A DNA stretch of 64,000 nucleotides from Spirosoma terrae. GTDB lineage: Bacteria > Bacteroidota > Bacteroidia > Cytophagales > Spirosomataceae. The translations under genes and the position numbers were made by a program. Below, piece by piece: positions 28,351-37,955 of the stretch. Under the pieces are notes generated by a model, which was not told the origin of the DNA, did not search any database, and saw nothing but the letters and a program-made list of their open reading frames with translations. Numbering within the stretch: the stretch's first letter is position 1; every line of letters starts with the position of its first letter. The stretch is from positions 124,001 through 188,000 of the forward strand of contig NZ_JAAFZH010000014.1 in NCBI RefSeq assembly GCF_010435915.1. The letters are read 5' to 3'.

Positions 28351-29010
28351 TTAAACGAGGCTATTTTTAAACGCATAAGCGACCATCCCGGCAGTGTTTT
28401 TCGTACCAGTCTTTTCCAGAATACGTAAGCGATGGCCTTCGACTGTGCGGGGGCTAAGGAAGATTTTTTCGCTGATTTCATTAGTCGAAAGCCCTTCGCA
28501 GATGAGCATCAGCACTTCTTTTTCGCGTTCGGAGAGTAGTACTTTGCTATTATAAAAAGCATTTACTGGCTTAGTGACAGTTGTTTTATTGGTCATCTTT
28601 CGGAGCATAGCCTTGGACACAAACTCGTTCAGATATACGCCTTCGTCCATTACTTTCCGGATTGCCTTTTCAACTTCTCCTGCTTCAGCATCTTTTAGTA
28701 AATAACCACTAACGCCTTTTTCGAGAAGATGCAGGACCATTCGATCTTCATCGTGCATAGTGAGTACAACAATCTTGATTAGTGGATAGTGCTCTCTCAA
28801 AAAATCGGCCGTTGCTGTACCATCCATGACGGGCATCTGGAGATCAAGAAGAACAACATCAGGCGTTTTGCGAGGTAGTTTGTCTATAAGTTCCTGACCG
28901 TGACCTGCTTCCAGAATTAACTCAAAGTCATGAATTTGACCTAGAATAGTAGACATTCCAACTCGAAACAAGGTATGATCGTCGCAGAGTGCTAGCTTAA
29001 TTTTTCGCAT
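28351..29010 (-). CDS. LuxR-type (NarL/FixJ) response regulator
   Basis: Start at the ATG at 29010 (MRKIKLALCDDHTLF). 219 residues: receiver domain with acidic pocket near residue 9-10 and phospho-acceptor Asp in VVLLDLQMP (about 55), then an HTH domain: LSEREKEVLMLICEGLSTNEI and RTVEGHRLRILEKTG. The histidine kinase gene lies about 120 bp upstream on the same strand, so they form a likely two-component pair. Target genes unknown. Confidence 0.93.
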   Translation of the reverse strand: MRKIKLALCDDHTLFRVGMSTILGQIHDFELILEAGHGQELIDKLPRKTPDVVLLDLQMPVMDGTATADFLREHYPLIKIVVLTMHDEDRMVLHLLEKGVSGYLLKDAEAGEVEKAIRKVMDEGVYLNEFVSKAMLRKMTNKTTVTKPVNAFYNSKVLLSEREKEVLMLICEGLSTNEISEKIFLSPRTVEGHRLRILEKTGTKNTAGMVAYAFKNSLV

Positions 29011-29132
29011 GAGAGTGGGAAGGTAAAGTTTAGTGTATTTCGCTGGTAGATTAGTCGGAAGGTTTACCAATAAGGCAAACAGTATACGTAGTAAAAGTAC
29101 GTAAACATCCGAACAACCGAAACGAAAAATGG

Positions 29133-29951
29133 TTAAGCTGGCAAAGACACTGCTTGAACTGTAGGTAAGCGTATTTGAACATGAATTTGCGACCCTCGGC
29201 CTGGGGCCACATCGAACGTAACAAAGCCGTCTATAACGCTCAACCGACTTTCGATGTTACGTAATCCAAGCCCTCCTTTTTTGTCTTCAGTGACAGCATC
29301 GAAGTCGAAACCTATGCCATCGTCGAGCACAGACAGGCGAATGGCATTGTCGATGCATTGCATTTGAATAATGATGAGTTTGGCTCGGGAATGGCGGATG
29401 GCATTGTTAAGCAATTCCTGCGTGATCCGATAAAGCGTTAAATCAATTGGAGAGGACAACTGGGTTGTTGTTTCAGGGCAGTCGAGCTGAACCTGAATAT
29501 CGCCATCATTAGCTCGGTCGGCTAATTCTTCGAGGGCAGGCAGGAAACCAAAACGTTCAAGGGTAGTTGGAACCAGATCGCGACTAATCCGACGAACATT
29601 GGTCATCGTTTCGTCAATCATAGAGCGGGTTTTCTGGATTTGAAAACTTACCCGGATGTTATCGTCATCTAATTGGCGTTCTAGCTGATTCAAACTCATT
29701 TTGGTTACGGACAGCATAGTACCAATACCATCATGTAAGTCTTCGGCCAGTCGCCTGCGTTCTTCTTCCTGTCCGCGGAACGTAGCTGTCATAAGCTCTC
29801 TTCGGTGACTTTCCTGCAGTTCTTTTAGAGCCAATAGTTGTTTCGCCTGTTTTTGCTGATAATAGGCTACGAAGATGATGATGAACACAGCCATCATCAA
29901 CAATGCCGCAGTACCGACAGCAATATACAAGCTCATTCCATTCGTTTCCAC
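29133..29951 (-). CDS. Sensor histidine kinase, HisKA_3 type
   Basis: 272 residues. One membrane helix (about 8-28), a short coiled linker, dimerisation box RRRLAEDLHDGIGTML with the phospho-His near residue 71, then an ATPase domain (LTQELLNNAIRHSRAK-like N box, DDGIGFDF, GGLGLRNIESR). Without an extracellular sensor domain, so it may sense through its membrane helix or a partner such as the multi-helix protein upstream. NarX/DesK-like. Confidence 0.92.
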   Translation of the reverse strand: METNGMSLYIAVGTAALLMMAVFIIIFVAYYQQKQAKQLLALKELQESHRRELMTATFRGQEEERRRLAEDLHDGIGTMLSVTKMSLNQLERQLDDDNIRVSFQIQKTRSMIDETMTNVRRISRDLVPTTLERFGFLPALEELADRANDGDIQVQLDCPETTTQLSSPIDLTLYRITQELLNNAIRHSRAKLIIIQMQCIDNAIRLSVLDDGIGFDFDAVTEDKKGGLGLRNIESRLSVIDGFVTFDVAPGRGSQIHVQIRLPTVQAVSLPA

Positions 29952-30049
29952 AAGACCAATTAGCTCGTCTAATATTCCTTTGACAATAGAAAGTAAAGAT
30001 GGTCTTAAATCCCCTAATTCTTGTCTATTGAGATAGTAAGCGGTTACTT

Positions 30050-30721
30050 TTATTCGGCCGCCTGCTGTTTTTCATAGCAGCTAACCCAGAAGCCGACGGT
30101 GGCAAACACGCAGAACATACAATAAATAATCTGTTGTGTATTCCAGAAAAATTCAAATGTATCTTCGGAAGTAGATGATGAAACAAGCACCTGGCCGAAT
30201 AACGTGATCAGAAAGGTGCCGGCCCCGTAGAGTAATGTACCTGAGCCTAGCCAGAATGCTGGATAAATCGTTAAATTAACGATCCTCAAGCCTCGTAGTG
30301 TATCGGTAAAAAAGAATAGTGCAGTGATAATACAAAATAGCTTCCCAGCTATCTGATTTATTGGCGAAATGACATCTATTTTAAATGAGGCAAGACTGAC
30401 CAATAAACACGCTACTAACGTATACAGTAGGTTACTTTTTAATTTGCTGTTATATAGCGAGCTATAGAAGGCTAATCCAATAAGGCCAATATCAATTACA
30501 GACTGGCTATTTTGTAAGTAAAGATTAGCCGTTCCATGCAAGGCAGTATATAGGCCGACAGATTCTTTTATGAATACGGTCAGAAAATAAAAAATAAAGA
30601 TTTTGGGGCCTTTTTGTAAAAGAGTATAGTGAATAAAACCCGTTACAATTGGCAAAAGAATAATAAGATGACTAAATGCATCAAGAGGGTACTTTCTTAT
30701 AAAGCCGAGTAGGTCGGTCAT
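30050..30721 (-). CDS. Unrecognised membrane protein, six to seven helices
   Basis: 223 residues, almost all hydrophobic helices with short loops; starts MTDLLGFIRKYPLDAFSHLIILLP. No family recognised. It precedes the histidine kinase on the same strand with a gap of about 100 bp, so a partnership in signalling is possible but not shown. Confidence 0.7.
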   Translation of the reverse strand: MTDLLGFIRKYPLDAFSHLIILLPIVTGFIHYTLLQKGPKIFIFYFLTVFIKESVGLYTALHGTANLYLQNSQSVIDIGLIGLAFYSSLYNSKLKSNLLYTLVACLLVSLASFKIDVISPINQIAGKLFCIITALFFFTDTLRGLRIVNLTIYPAFWLGSGTLLYGAGTFLITLFGQVLVSSSTSEDTFEFFWNTQQIIYCMFCVFATVGFWVSCYEKQQAAE

Positions 30722-30742
30722 ATGGACGACAGGCTAGATCAG

Positions 30743-31147
30743 TTATTGATCTTCTGCACAGTGTCTTGGACACTGCCAACCCTCACCTAAGGTTCCACCA
30801 TCATTACCACTCGGCATATCTTTCAGACCGCCATTGTGTGAACTTATGTCTCGTCCGCGGGCATCGACAGCTGTTAACAGAACACGTGGCCGAAGCTCTC
30901 CTTCGCCTGCTTTGGTTGGATTGCCATCTTTATCTTCCCAACGTTTGGCATGATGAACGCGTAGCCCTACGCAACCAGGCTGGTTAATAAGTTCGTTGAG
31001 CTGATTGATCCCGAAATATTCAGACCGAACGTAGTCATCTGCTGTTAATCCGGCAGCTAGCTTACGATCGCGGTAAGCACTGGTCATTGACTTTGTTTCG
31101 TCTGCAGATAAAAAGCGTCCTGCGTTTTCTGTGAATATAGAAGCCAT
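30743..31147 (-). CDS. Unrecognised small soluble protein
   Basis: Start chosen at the ATG at 31147 (MASIFTENAGRFL). 134 residues, hydrophilic, with no signal peptide. Segments such as EYFGINQLNELINQPGCVGLRV and RPRVLLTAVDARGRDIS look folded; the end is Gly/Asp-rich with CPRHC, a possible metal-binding pair. I do not recognise it. It sits 21 bp upstream of the membrane protein gene and could share its transcript. Confidence 0.6.
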   Translation of the reverse strand: MASIFTENAGRFLSADETKSMTSAYRDRKLAAGLTADDYVRSEYFGINQLNELINQPGCVGLRVHHAKRWEDKDGNPTKAGEGELRPRVLLTAVDARGRDISSHNGGLKDMPSGNDGGTLGEGWQCPRHCAEDQ

Positions 31148-31348
31148 ACTACATTGTGAAGTTTTGTCTGCGAAAACTATAACCAAACTTTGGGTTTTTC
31201 AACGTGTAGGATGGGAGTTGTAGCCTATATGGTTACAAAAGGGATACAATCAGGTAGTTTTACGTAGTAAAGTACGGGCTTCTGCTTAATTTGAGTTTTG
31301 CCGCTAAAATCCGGGTTTTTGCGCTTACAGAAACGCTACGTTACTGCC

Positions 31349-31356
31349 TACCTTTG
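31349..31356 (+). promoter_or_regulatory. TACCTTTG -7 box upstream of candidate sRNA
   Basis: Exact match to the Bacteroidota TAnnTTTG box. The -33 element is weak: the nearest TTTG lies 27 bp upstream, longer than usual. Predicted start of transcription near 31363. Confidence 0.45.
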
Positions 31357-31362
31357 TTGTGT

Positions 31363-31454
31363 AGCTGTTGAGCATCGACAGCAACGTTATTTTCTCATCT
31401 CATAGGTTAGGTTAAGGAACACCTGTCAACGTATTGATTGACAGGTGTTTTTTT
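31363..31454 (+). ncRNA. Candidate small RNA
   Basis: About 90 nt from just after a TACCTTTG box to a perfect terminator, with no gene between. The 5' end folds into a tight hairpin (GCTGTTGA GCA TCGACAGC, 31364-31382), then an unpaired 35-nt stretch, then the terminator. This is the layout of many trans-acting sRNAs. It lies in a gap between two reverse-strand genes and so is not a leader of either. Inference from layout only. Confidence 0.45.
31418..31454 (+). terminator. Rho-independent terminator
   Basis: Perfect 12-bp stem (AACACCTGTCAA with TTGACAGGTGTT) and seven T on the plus strand. It cannot serve the reverse gene at 31458, whose transcript runs the other way, unless its A-rich left flank suffices; it is best explained by a plus-strand transcript. 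Confidence 0.8.
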
Positions 31455-31457
31455 GAT

Positions 31458-31769
31458 TTAATCAAAATCTTTGTCTTCCAGAATATGTACTACTTCGACG
31501 AGAGATTCTGCGTCCAGTTCATCCCAGGTAAATAACTCAAGCGTTTCGCCATTACTAATATATGCTAAACCTTGTTCGGTCAATGCATTAAAAGTGGCTC
31601 CTTCCCATTCCCATTCTTCTGTTAGGAAAACTTCTGGTAGTACGTTGCCTTTATGATCTCTAACGTTTTTCTGGTATAGTTGGATGATAACAGTTTTTGC
31701 TTTCTCCTGAAATGCCTGAAGTTCGTTGGTAAGCGTAGTTGCGTCTTGCAATGATGGAATAGATCTCAT
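31458..31769 (-). CDS. Unrecognised small acidic protein
   Basis: 103 residues, start ATG at 31769, rich in Glu and Asp with TEEWEWEGATFNALTEQGLAYIS and ESLVEVVHILEDKD. No signal peptide. No family recognised. Could be a small alpha/beta protein, perhaps regulatory. Confidence 0.6.
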   Translation of the reverse strand: MRSIPSLQDATTLTNELQAFQEKAKTVIIQLYQKNVRDHKGNVLPEVFLTEEWEWEGATFNALTEQGLAYISNGETLELFTWDELDAESLVEVVHILEDKDFD

Positions 31770-32134
31770 TACGGTGATAGTATTGGGTTGATTGTGGAAT
31801 TGATAATTGTTACCTATTGGTAGCTTGACTAAGCTTGATGCTTATGACGACTTACATAATGATTAGTATCGATGTATATATTATTCAATTATTTATACAC
31901 ATAGTATAGTTGGTATACATATATTAGTAATATGTTTATTTTTTGTTTTTGTGTTATTTTCTGACAATGAATTAGTTATGATTTTCTTAGCTATTTTTTT
32001 GAATGACTTAATAGCTTTTACTAGTAATTTATGTATATTTTATCATTTATTAAACGGTAGTTTCAGTACCTTAAATTCACTAAAAAAGCGCCAGGATTAC
32101 CTTGGCGCTTTTTTAGATTAAAAGAAAATGACGC
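31770..32134. other. AT-rich intergenic region with terminator
   Basis: About 365 bases, extremely AT-rich. Holds the promoter region of the small acidic protein gene and, at its right end, the terminator that follows rfbA. No ORF seen. Confidence 0.6.
32080..32115 (-). terminator. Bidirectional terminator after rfbA
   Basis: CTAAAAAAGCGCCA and TGGCGCTTTTTTAG flank a GGATTACCT loop just after rfbA ends. Both strands have a T-run after the stem, so either strand may stop here. Confidence 0.85.
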
Positions 32135-32995
32135 TTATTTCAATAAATTTAACAGATATTGGCCGTAGCCGCTTTTAACCAGAGGTTTCGAAATATCAGC
32201 CAGTTGGCTGGCAGTAATAAATTTCATACGATAGGCAATCTCTTCAATACAGCCAATCTTCAGGCCCTGTCTTTCTTCGATTACCTGTACAAACTGCCCG
32301 GCCTGCATTAGGGATGCAAATGTACCGGTATCAAGCCAAGCTGTTCCCCGGTCAAGTACACCCACTTTCAGTTTACCTTGTTCTAGGTAAACACGGTTTA
32401 CGTCAGTGATCTCAAGCTCTCCTCTAGGCGATGGCTTAATGTTCTTGGCTATTTCCACTACGTCATTGTCGTAGAAGTATAGACCGGGAACAGCGTAATT
32501 TGACTTCGGTTTTTCTGGTTTTTCTTCAATTGAAAGCACATTAAAACTGTCATCGAACTCGACAACGCCGTAACGTTCTGGATCATTTACCTGATAGGCG
32601 TAAACAACCCCACCATCGGGATCATTATTGGCTTGCAATAGTTTCGAAAGACCGGATCCATAAAAAATGTTATCACCCAGCACTAGAGCTACCTTGTCGT
32701 TGCCAATAAACTCTTCGCCAATGATAAATGCCTGAGCTAAGCCATCTGGACTAGGCTGTACGGCATAGCTGAAACTACAGCCAATTCGACTGCCATCACC
32801 CAGTAACTTTTCGAAATGAGGTAAATCGTGAGGGGTAGAAATAATGAGGATCTCACGAATTCCCGCTAGCATCAGAATAGAAAGTGGGTAGTAAATCATT
32901 GGTTTGTCGTAAACAGGCATAAGCTGCTTACTAACGGCCAATGTGAGCGGATGAAGCCGGGTACCAGACCCACCGGCAAGAATAATTCCTTTCAT
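32135..32995 (-). CDS. rfbA: Glucose-1-phosphate thymidylyltransferase
   Basis: 286 residues, the usual length. N-terminal [21 protein letters not shown] is the nucleotidyl-transfer loop with the catalytic Arg/Lys; [19 protein letters not shown] and GTAWLDTGT complete the RmlA signature. It makes dTDP-glucose, the first step to dTDP-rhamnose and related sugars. rfbB is upstream in the same direction; rfbC and rfbD are not in this window. Supplies sugars to the polysaccharide genes. Confidence 0.97.
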   Translation of the reverse strand: MKGIILAGGSGTRLHPLTLAVSKQLMPVYDKPMIYYPLSILMLAGIREILIISTPHDLPHFEKLLGDGSRIGCSFSYAVQPSPDGLAQAFIIGEEFIGNDKVALVLGDNIFYGSGLSKLLQANNDPDGGVVYAYQVNDPERYGVVEFDDSFNVLSIEEKPEKPKSNYAVPGLYFYDNDVVEIAKNIKPSPRGELEITDVNRVYLEQGKLKVGVLDRGTAWLDTGTFASLMQAGQFVQVIEERQGLKIGCIEEIAYRMKFITASQLADISKPLVKSGYGQYLLNLLK

Positions 32996-33008
32996 GTTCT
33001 TAATTATG

Positions 33009-33055
33009 CGAATAAGCGAATGCCTGACTAAGCTAGCCAGGCATTCGCTTATTCG
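33009..33055 (-). terminator. Long hairpin between rfbB and rfbA
   Basis: Arms of 18 bp (CGAATAAGCGAATGCCTG with its exact complement) and an 11-nt loop, in the 65-bp gap between rfbB and rfbA. No T-run of note, so it may set relative expression of the two genes rather than end transcription. Confidence 0.6.
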
Positions 33056-33060
33056 GAATT

Positions 33061-34113
33061 TTATCTATTTGAATACATTTCCTGGTAGTAAGATTGGTAA
33101 GCTCCAGACGTAACATTGTCGAGCCACTCCTGATTGGCCAGGAACCAGTCAACCGTTTTTTCAAGTCCTTCTTCGAACTGAAGGGAGGGTTGCCAGCCTA
33201 GCTCATTCATAATCTTGTTAGCATCGATGGCATATCGCAAATCGTGGCCAGCCCGATCAGTAACATACGTAATGAGTTTGGCTGAAGTACCCTCTGGGCG
33301 ACCTAGTTTTTTGTCCATTACAGAACAAAGTAGGTTCACAAGGTCGATATTCTTCCATTCATTGAAGCCACCGATATTATAGGTCTCTCCCAGTACACCC
33401 TTATGGAAAACAGTGTCGATAGCTCGTGCATGATCAACCACAAATAACCAGTCGCGAACATTTTCACCTTTGCCATACACAGGTAAAGGCTTGTTGGTCT
33501 GAATATTATGGATCATTAATGGGATCAGCTTTTCTGGGAAATGATTTGGGCCATAGTTGTTCGAGCAGTTTGACAAGACAACTGGTAATTTATAGGTATT
33601 ACCGTAAGCCCGAACAAAATGATCGGAAGCCGCTTTTGACGCAGAATAGGGCGATTGAGGATCATAGGAAGTTTCTTCGGTGAAGAAATCCTCCGGATTA
33701 TGGAGCGAACCGTAGACCTCATCTGTCGACACATGATAGAAACGCTTACCCTCAAAATTCCCGCTCCAACTGTTTTTTGCTGCATTGAGAAGGTTAACAG
33801 TTCCAACAACATTCGTCAAAACAAAAGCCATTGGATCGGAAATAGACCGGTCAACGTGCGACTCTGCTGCCAGGTGTATTACGCCATCGAACGGAATTTC
33901 TGCGAACATATCTTCTAGAAATTTCGCATCCGTAATATCGCCTTTGATAAACGTATAATTGGGAGCGTTTTCAATGTCGGACAGATTGGCCAGATTACCA
34001 GCGTAGGTTAGTTTATCGAGATTATAAATCTGATATTCGGGGTATTTCGTAACGAATAGGCGAACTACGTGTGATCCTATAAAGCCAGCACCGCCTGTAA
34101 TAAGAAGTTTCAT
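33061..34113 (-). CDS. rfbB: dTDP-glucose 4,6-dehydratase
   Basis: 350 residues. NAD-binding [10 protein letters not shown] near residue 7, [21 protein letters not shown], catalytic [12 protein letters not shown] (Tyr-x-x-x-Lys, about 157-165) and [14 protein letters not shown] are all RmlB features. It converts dTDP-glucose to dTDP-4-keto-6-deoxyglucose. Adjacent to rfbA and galE. Confidence 0.97.
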   Translation of the reverse strand: MKLLITGGAGFIGSHVVRLFVTKYPEYQIYNLDKLTYAGNLANLSDIENAPNYTFIKGDITDAKFLEDMFAEIPFDGVIHLAAESHVDRSISDPMAFVLTNVVGTVNLLNAAKNSWSGNFEGKRFYHVSTDEVYGSLHNPEDFFTEETSYDPQSPYSASKAASDHFVRAYGNTYKLPVVLSNCSNNYGPNHFPEKLIPLMIHNIQTNKPLPVYGKGENVRDWLFVVDHARAIDTVFHKGVLGETYNIGGFNEWKNIDLVNLLCSVMDKKLGRPEGTSAKLITYVTDRAGHDLRYAIDANKIMNELGWQPSLQFEEGLEKTVDWFLANQEWLDNVTSGAYQSYYQEMYSNR

Positions 34114-34195
34114 TGTCTGAAAGTTGTCAAATGTCAGTTTTCAGGCATTAGTGCTTAAAGCAGAGGATGCAAGGACTGAAAACCGAATTTTATGT

Positions 34196-35227
34196 TTAAC
34201 TGATTTTTTGTTGCCAGCGCCATGCATCACGTAACGATTCGGCCAGAGAACGGCTGGCTGTCCAGTCGAGCATTTGGTTCGCTTTGCTTACATCGGCATA
34301 GACTTGTTCGACATCGCCGGGGCGACGAGGGCCAATTGTATAATTTAACGTAACGCCGGTTTCCTGCTCAAATGTCTTAATAATATTCAGAACCGTTTCT
34401 CCTCGGCCCGTACCAATATTGATGACATCATAACTGGCATTGGCTGACGATTCGCTTAGCTTACGTAGCGCCTGAACATGGGCTTCGGCGAGATCTACTA
34501 CGTGTATATAATCACGAATACACGTACCGTCTGGTGTGTTGTAATCGTTACCGTAAACAGTAAGGCTTGGACGAATGCCAGCTGCTGTCTGTGTAATGAA
34601 GGGGACTAAATTTGCCGGAACTCCTAGAGGCAGTTCGCCAATTTCGGCTGATGGATGGGCACCTACGGGATTAAAATAGCGTAGTGCCAGCGCCTTAATG
34701 GGCTGGTTGGCCGTAACCGTATCGCGTATAATATCTTCGCTAATGGCCTTGGTATTACCATATGGCGACTGAGCTGGTAACCGAGGTGTTGATTCCGTAA
34801 CGGGCAAGTGTTCAGGTTGGCCATAAACCGTACACGATGACGAAAATACGAGGTTCTGAACGCCATATTTAGGCATCAGCTCGAGCAGCAGCATTAACGA
34901 ATCGAGGTTGTTACGATAATACTTCAGCGGTTGCTGAACCGATTCGCCTACGGCTTTGTAGGCGGCAAAATGAATGATTCCCGTGAATGATTCATTTTGG
35001 AAAATCGCTTCCATAGCCGATGCATCGTTGCAGTTGGCTGGGTAGTATGTTACGTCGCGACCTAAAATTTTTCGGAGCCCATCGAGAACAGAGCGCTCGG
35101 AGTTGGAAAAATCATCCACAATAACCGGCTCGAAACCAGCTTCAACCAGGGAAACAACTGTATGGGAGCCAATGAAGCCTGCTCCACCAGTTACAAGAAT
35201 CTTTGGGGAATTGCCTGTAGGATTCAA
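34196..35227 (-). CDS. galE: UDP-glucose 4-epimerase
   Basis: 343 residues. [14 protein letters not shown] at the start, FAAYKAVGESVQQP, SSSCTVYGQPEHLP, SPYGNTKAISE (Tyr-x-x-x-Lys) and the GalE-type ending are clear. Interconverts UDP-glucose and UDP-galactose, giving galactose for envelope polysaccharides and the Leloir route. About 82 bp upstream of rfbB. Confidence 0.95.
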   Translation of the reverse strand: MNPTGNSPKILVTGGAGFIGSHTVVSLVEAGFEPVIVDDFSNSERSVLDGLRKILGRDVTYYPANCNDASAMEAIFQNESFTGIIHFAAYKAVGESVQQPLKYYRNNLDSLMLLLELMPKYGVQNLVFSSSCTVYGQPEHLPVTESTPRLPAQSPYGNTKAISEDIIRDTVTANQPIKALALRYFNPVGAHPSAEIGELPLGVPANLVPFITQTAAGIRPSLTVYGNDYNTPDGTCIRDYIHVVDLAEAHVQALRKLSESSANASYDVINIGTGRGETVLNIIKTFEQETGVTLNYTIGPRRPGDVEQVYADVSKANQMLDWTASRSLAESLRDAWRWQQKIS

Positions 35228-35357
35228 ACCGTTTTTTATAAAATTTTTGTTGTTATTTTTAGAAATAAGCCCTTAAACCCAGACAAAAGTAGTATATTCA
35301 GGAGGTTTCCAAAAGGAGTTTTTATTCTAAGGGTTCACAAAAAAGAAAGAAAATAGC

Positions 35358-36233
35358 ATGAGCGACAACGAATTAAAGGCTTTGATCTCCTTGCTGGACG
35401 ACGAGGACATGGAAGTGGTTGAGCATGTTGAACAGCAAATCCGGCAAATTGGCGGACAAATGATCCCACTTTTGGAAACAGAATGGGAGGGAGCTTTTAA
35501 CCCAGCGCTTCAAAAAAAGATAGAGGAAATCATTCATGACTTACAGTACGAATCTGTATTGGAACGAATGAGAGATTGGAAAAATGGAGGTGCTATGGAT
35601 TTGCTCGAAGGGCTATGGATCGTGGCTACCTACCAATACCCGGATCTGGCACTGGACAAACTCAGGCAGGATGTTGAACAGCTCTATTATGAAGTCTGGA
35701 TAGATATCAAGGCGGATATGCATCCCGACGAGCAAATCCGGGCCATGAACAATGCTTTTTTTACGAAACTGAAATTTGCTCCCAACACGAAGCATTTTCA
35801 TTCGCCCTCCAATTCAATGATTAATCAGGTGTTGGAGAGCCGCCGGGGAAATCCGATTACGCTTTGTGTGCTTTATATGCTCATCGCCCGGCGCTTGAAT
35901 CTGCCAGTTTATGGGGTTAATCTGCCAAACCTTTTTGTGCTGACCTACAAGAACGATAATGGCGTGCAGTTCTACATTAATGTATTTAACCGAGGATTGG
36001 TTTTTACTAAAAAAGACATTGATCAGTATATCGACCAGTTGAATTTGAAACGCCTTGATACGTTCTACCAGCCTTGTACGAATGTTGATATTGTACGGCG
36101 GGTGTTACGTAATTTAACATTGGCGTTTGAGAAAAACGGCGATACTGACCGAGTTCGTGAGGTTGATCGTATTCTTGATATGGTTAAAGATGATGGCGAT
36201 GGATTGCCATTGTCAGACTATACGCAACGGTAA
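35358..36233 (+). CDS. SirB1-type transglutaminase-like protein
   Basis: 291 residues. Alpha-helical HEAT-like start (LISLLDDEDMEVVEHVEQQI), then a core with FHSPSNSMINQVLESRRGNPITLCVLYMLIARRLNLPVYGVNLPNLFVL, the Transglut_core2/SirB1 signature. It likely adopts a papain-like fold; the usual Cys of transglutaminases corresponds to LCVLY. Activity unknown. Stop is 1 base from the converging phosphopantetheinyl transferase. Confidence 0.85.
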   Translation: MSDNELKALISLLDDEDMEVVEHVEQQIRQIGGQMIPLLETEWEGAFNPALQKKIEEIIHDLQYESVLERMRDWKNGGAMDLLEGLWIVATYQYPDLALDKLRQDVEQLYYEVWIDIKADMHPDEQIRAMNNAFFTKLKFAPNTKHFHSPSNSMINQVLESRRGNPITLCVLYMLIARRLNLPVYGVNLPNLFVLTYKNDNGVQFYINVFNRGLVFTKKDIDQYIDQLNLKRLDTFYQPCTNVDIVRRVLRNLTLAFEKNGDTDRVREVDRILDMVKDDGDGLPLSDYTQR

Positions 36234-36234
36234 A

Positions 36235-36861
36235 CTAAAAGGCAATCGCCAGTAAGCCGGGGCCTGCCTGAAAACAACGAATTGTCAATTTGGCTTCCTG
36301 ATCGGGCAAACGGACGTAGCCCGTTAAGTTTTCTGCGCCGTCAGCAAATGGCTCAACATGTAGGTGCTCCCGAAAAGTAAGTTGCCGTTTACCATAAAGT
36401 TTATATAACGCTTCTTTGGCGCACCAGTAAACCGCCAGACGACTTGGTTTGCCTTCGGCATGAGCAATTTCACTTTCCGATAAAACACGGGGAACCACCC
36501 GTCGGAATTGATCTCTGATCGGTTCAATATCAATCCCGACGGGGCGCGTTCTGTGCAAAACCGCAGCCGCCCAACCGCCTGTATGCGAAAGGGAAATATG
36601 CCAGGACGAATTAAGTAAATGGGGTTTGCCAAACTCATCTTTATAAAGTCCGGTATAGACTACGCCCTGTTCTTCCACCAGTTGCCGAATAGCCGCCCTG
36701 CAGGCCAACCATTCGACCCGTTGGGCTGGATGACTAATGCCCGCTAAATCGGCCTGCTCAGGTATCGTTAAAGGGAGGTTGGCACGAAGCGTGGATTCAT
36801 CTTCGGTAATTGGGTGGAGTACGGCTACGCACTCACTAGTTATAGGTATCGATAAAGTCAC
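36235..36861 (-). CDS. 4'-phosphopantetheinyl transferase, Sfp type
   Basis: 208 residues. The VGIDIEPIRDQ motif (Mg2+ site) and WCAKEALYKLYGK (the W-x-x-KEA box) identify the Sfp superfamily, which attaches the CoA arm to acyl or peptidyl carrier proteins. N-terminal PLTIPEQADLAGISHPAQRVEWLACRAAIR also fits. Which carrier protein it serves cannot be told; no ACP is nearby. Confidence 0.9.
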   Translation of the reverse strand: MTLSIPITSECVAVLHPITEDESTLRANLPLTIPEQADLAGISHPAQRVEWLACRAAIRQLVEEQGVVYTGLYKDEFGKPHLLNSSWHISLSHTGGWAAAVLHRTRPVGIDIEPIRDQFRRVVPRVLSESEIAHAEGKPSRLAVYWCAKEALYKLYGKRQLTFREHLHVEPFADGAENLTGYVRLPDQEAKLTIRCFQAGPGLLAIAF

Positions 36862-36936
36862 AAGTCAAAATTCGGAAGTCGTTCGAGAAAAAGAAAGGAT
36901 TGACGACCTTTGATCTCGACTTTTGATTGATAGCAC

Positions 36937-37836
36937 GTGATTGTTGAAAAAATAGATACGTTTGGTGGGCATCGGGATTGTGTATACTCCCTGGAAAAAG
37001 GACCACAAAGCAACCAGTTTTTTTCAACTGGTGCCGATGGATTAGTTGTACGCTGGAATCTGGGCCGTCCTGACCTAGGTGATCTGATTGCCAAAGTTCC
37101 GGCTTCTGTTTATGCTTTGGCATTCCATTGGTCAAGTGGTTTATTATGGGTAGGTCAGAACTACGAGGGATTACATCTGATCGATCCTGACAAGAAGCAG
37201 GAAGTCAGCTCCTTAAAGCTAACATCGGCCGCTATTTTTGATATTAAATTTTATAAGAACGATGCTTTTGTAGCACTGTCCGATGGGATCGTTGCTGTGG
37301 TTGATATAGAACAACTGGCTGTCAAAAAGCACCTGAAAGCATCTGAGCAATCCGCGCGAAGTATTGCTATAAATCCCGTGGAGCGGGAGTTTGCTGTCGG
37401 GTATAGCGATAACGTAGTACGTATTTTTGATCTAACGACTTATGAGTTGAAACGGATCGTAACGGGCCATACGAACTCGGTTTTCACCGTGGCCTATTCG
37501 CCCGATTTTCGGTTTTTATTGACGGCTGGTCGGGATGCCCACCTAAAAGTTTGGGAGGTGGAAAGGCAATACGAGGCTTATCAGAGCATAGTAGCTCATA
37601 TGTTTGCTATAAACAGCGTAGTGTTTAGTCCAGATGGTACGTTGTTTGCCACGGCTAGTATGGATAAAGCTATTAAAATCTGGGATGCCGAAACATACAA
37701 GTTGTTAAAAGTAGTTGATCGGGCCCGGCACGCAGGACACGGTACTTCTATTAATAAATTATTGTGGACTGATTACGAAAGCCAGTTGATCTCGGCCAGC
37801 GACGACCGAACAATTTCTGTCTGGAAAGTAGCCTGA
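36937..37836 (+). CDS. WD40 repeat protein
   Basis: 299 residues, GTG start. Around seven WD-type blades; clear ones include HTNSVFTVAYSPDFRFLLTAGRDAHLKVWEV and AINSVVFSPDGTLFATASMDKAIKIWDA. Probably a beta-propeller scaffold in the cytoplasm. No extra domain or signal peptide. Separate from divIVA by about 120 bp. Confidence 0.9.
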   Translation: MIVEKIDTFGGHRDCVYSLEKGPQSNQFFSTGADGLVVRWNLGRPDLGDLIAKVPASVYALAFHWSSGLLWVGQNYEGLHLIDPDKKQEVSSLKLTSAAIFDIKFYKNDAFVALSDGIVAVVDIEQLAVKKHLKASEQSARSIAINPVEREFAVGYSDNVVRIFDLTTYELKRIVTGHTNSVFTVAYSPDFRFLLTAGRDAHLKVWEVERQYEAYQSIVAHMFAINSVVFSPDGTLFATASMDKAIKIWDAETYKLLKVVDRARHAGHGTSINKLLWTDYESQLISASDDRTISVWKVA

Positions 37837-37955
37837 TACGTAGTTTTTTGACCGAAAAAGCGGATTTCTCCTTGTATTTATTGGTAAATACGTATAATGA
37901 ATGTTACTTCACCTTTATTAGGTATGTATAAAACTACCTTAACCGAAGCGCACCG

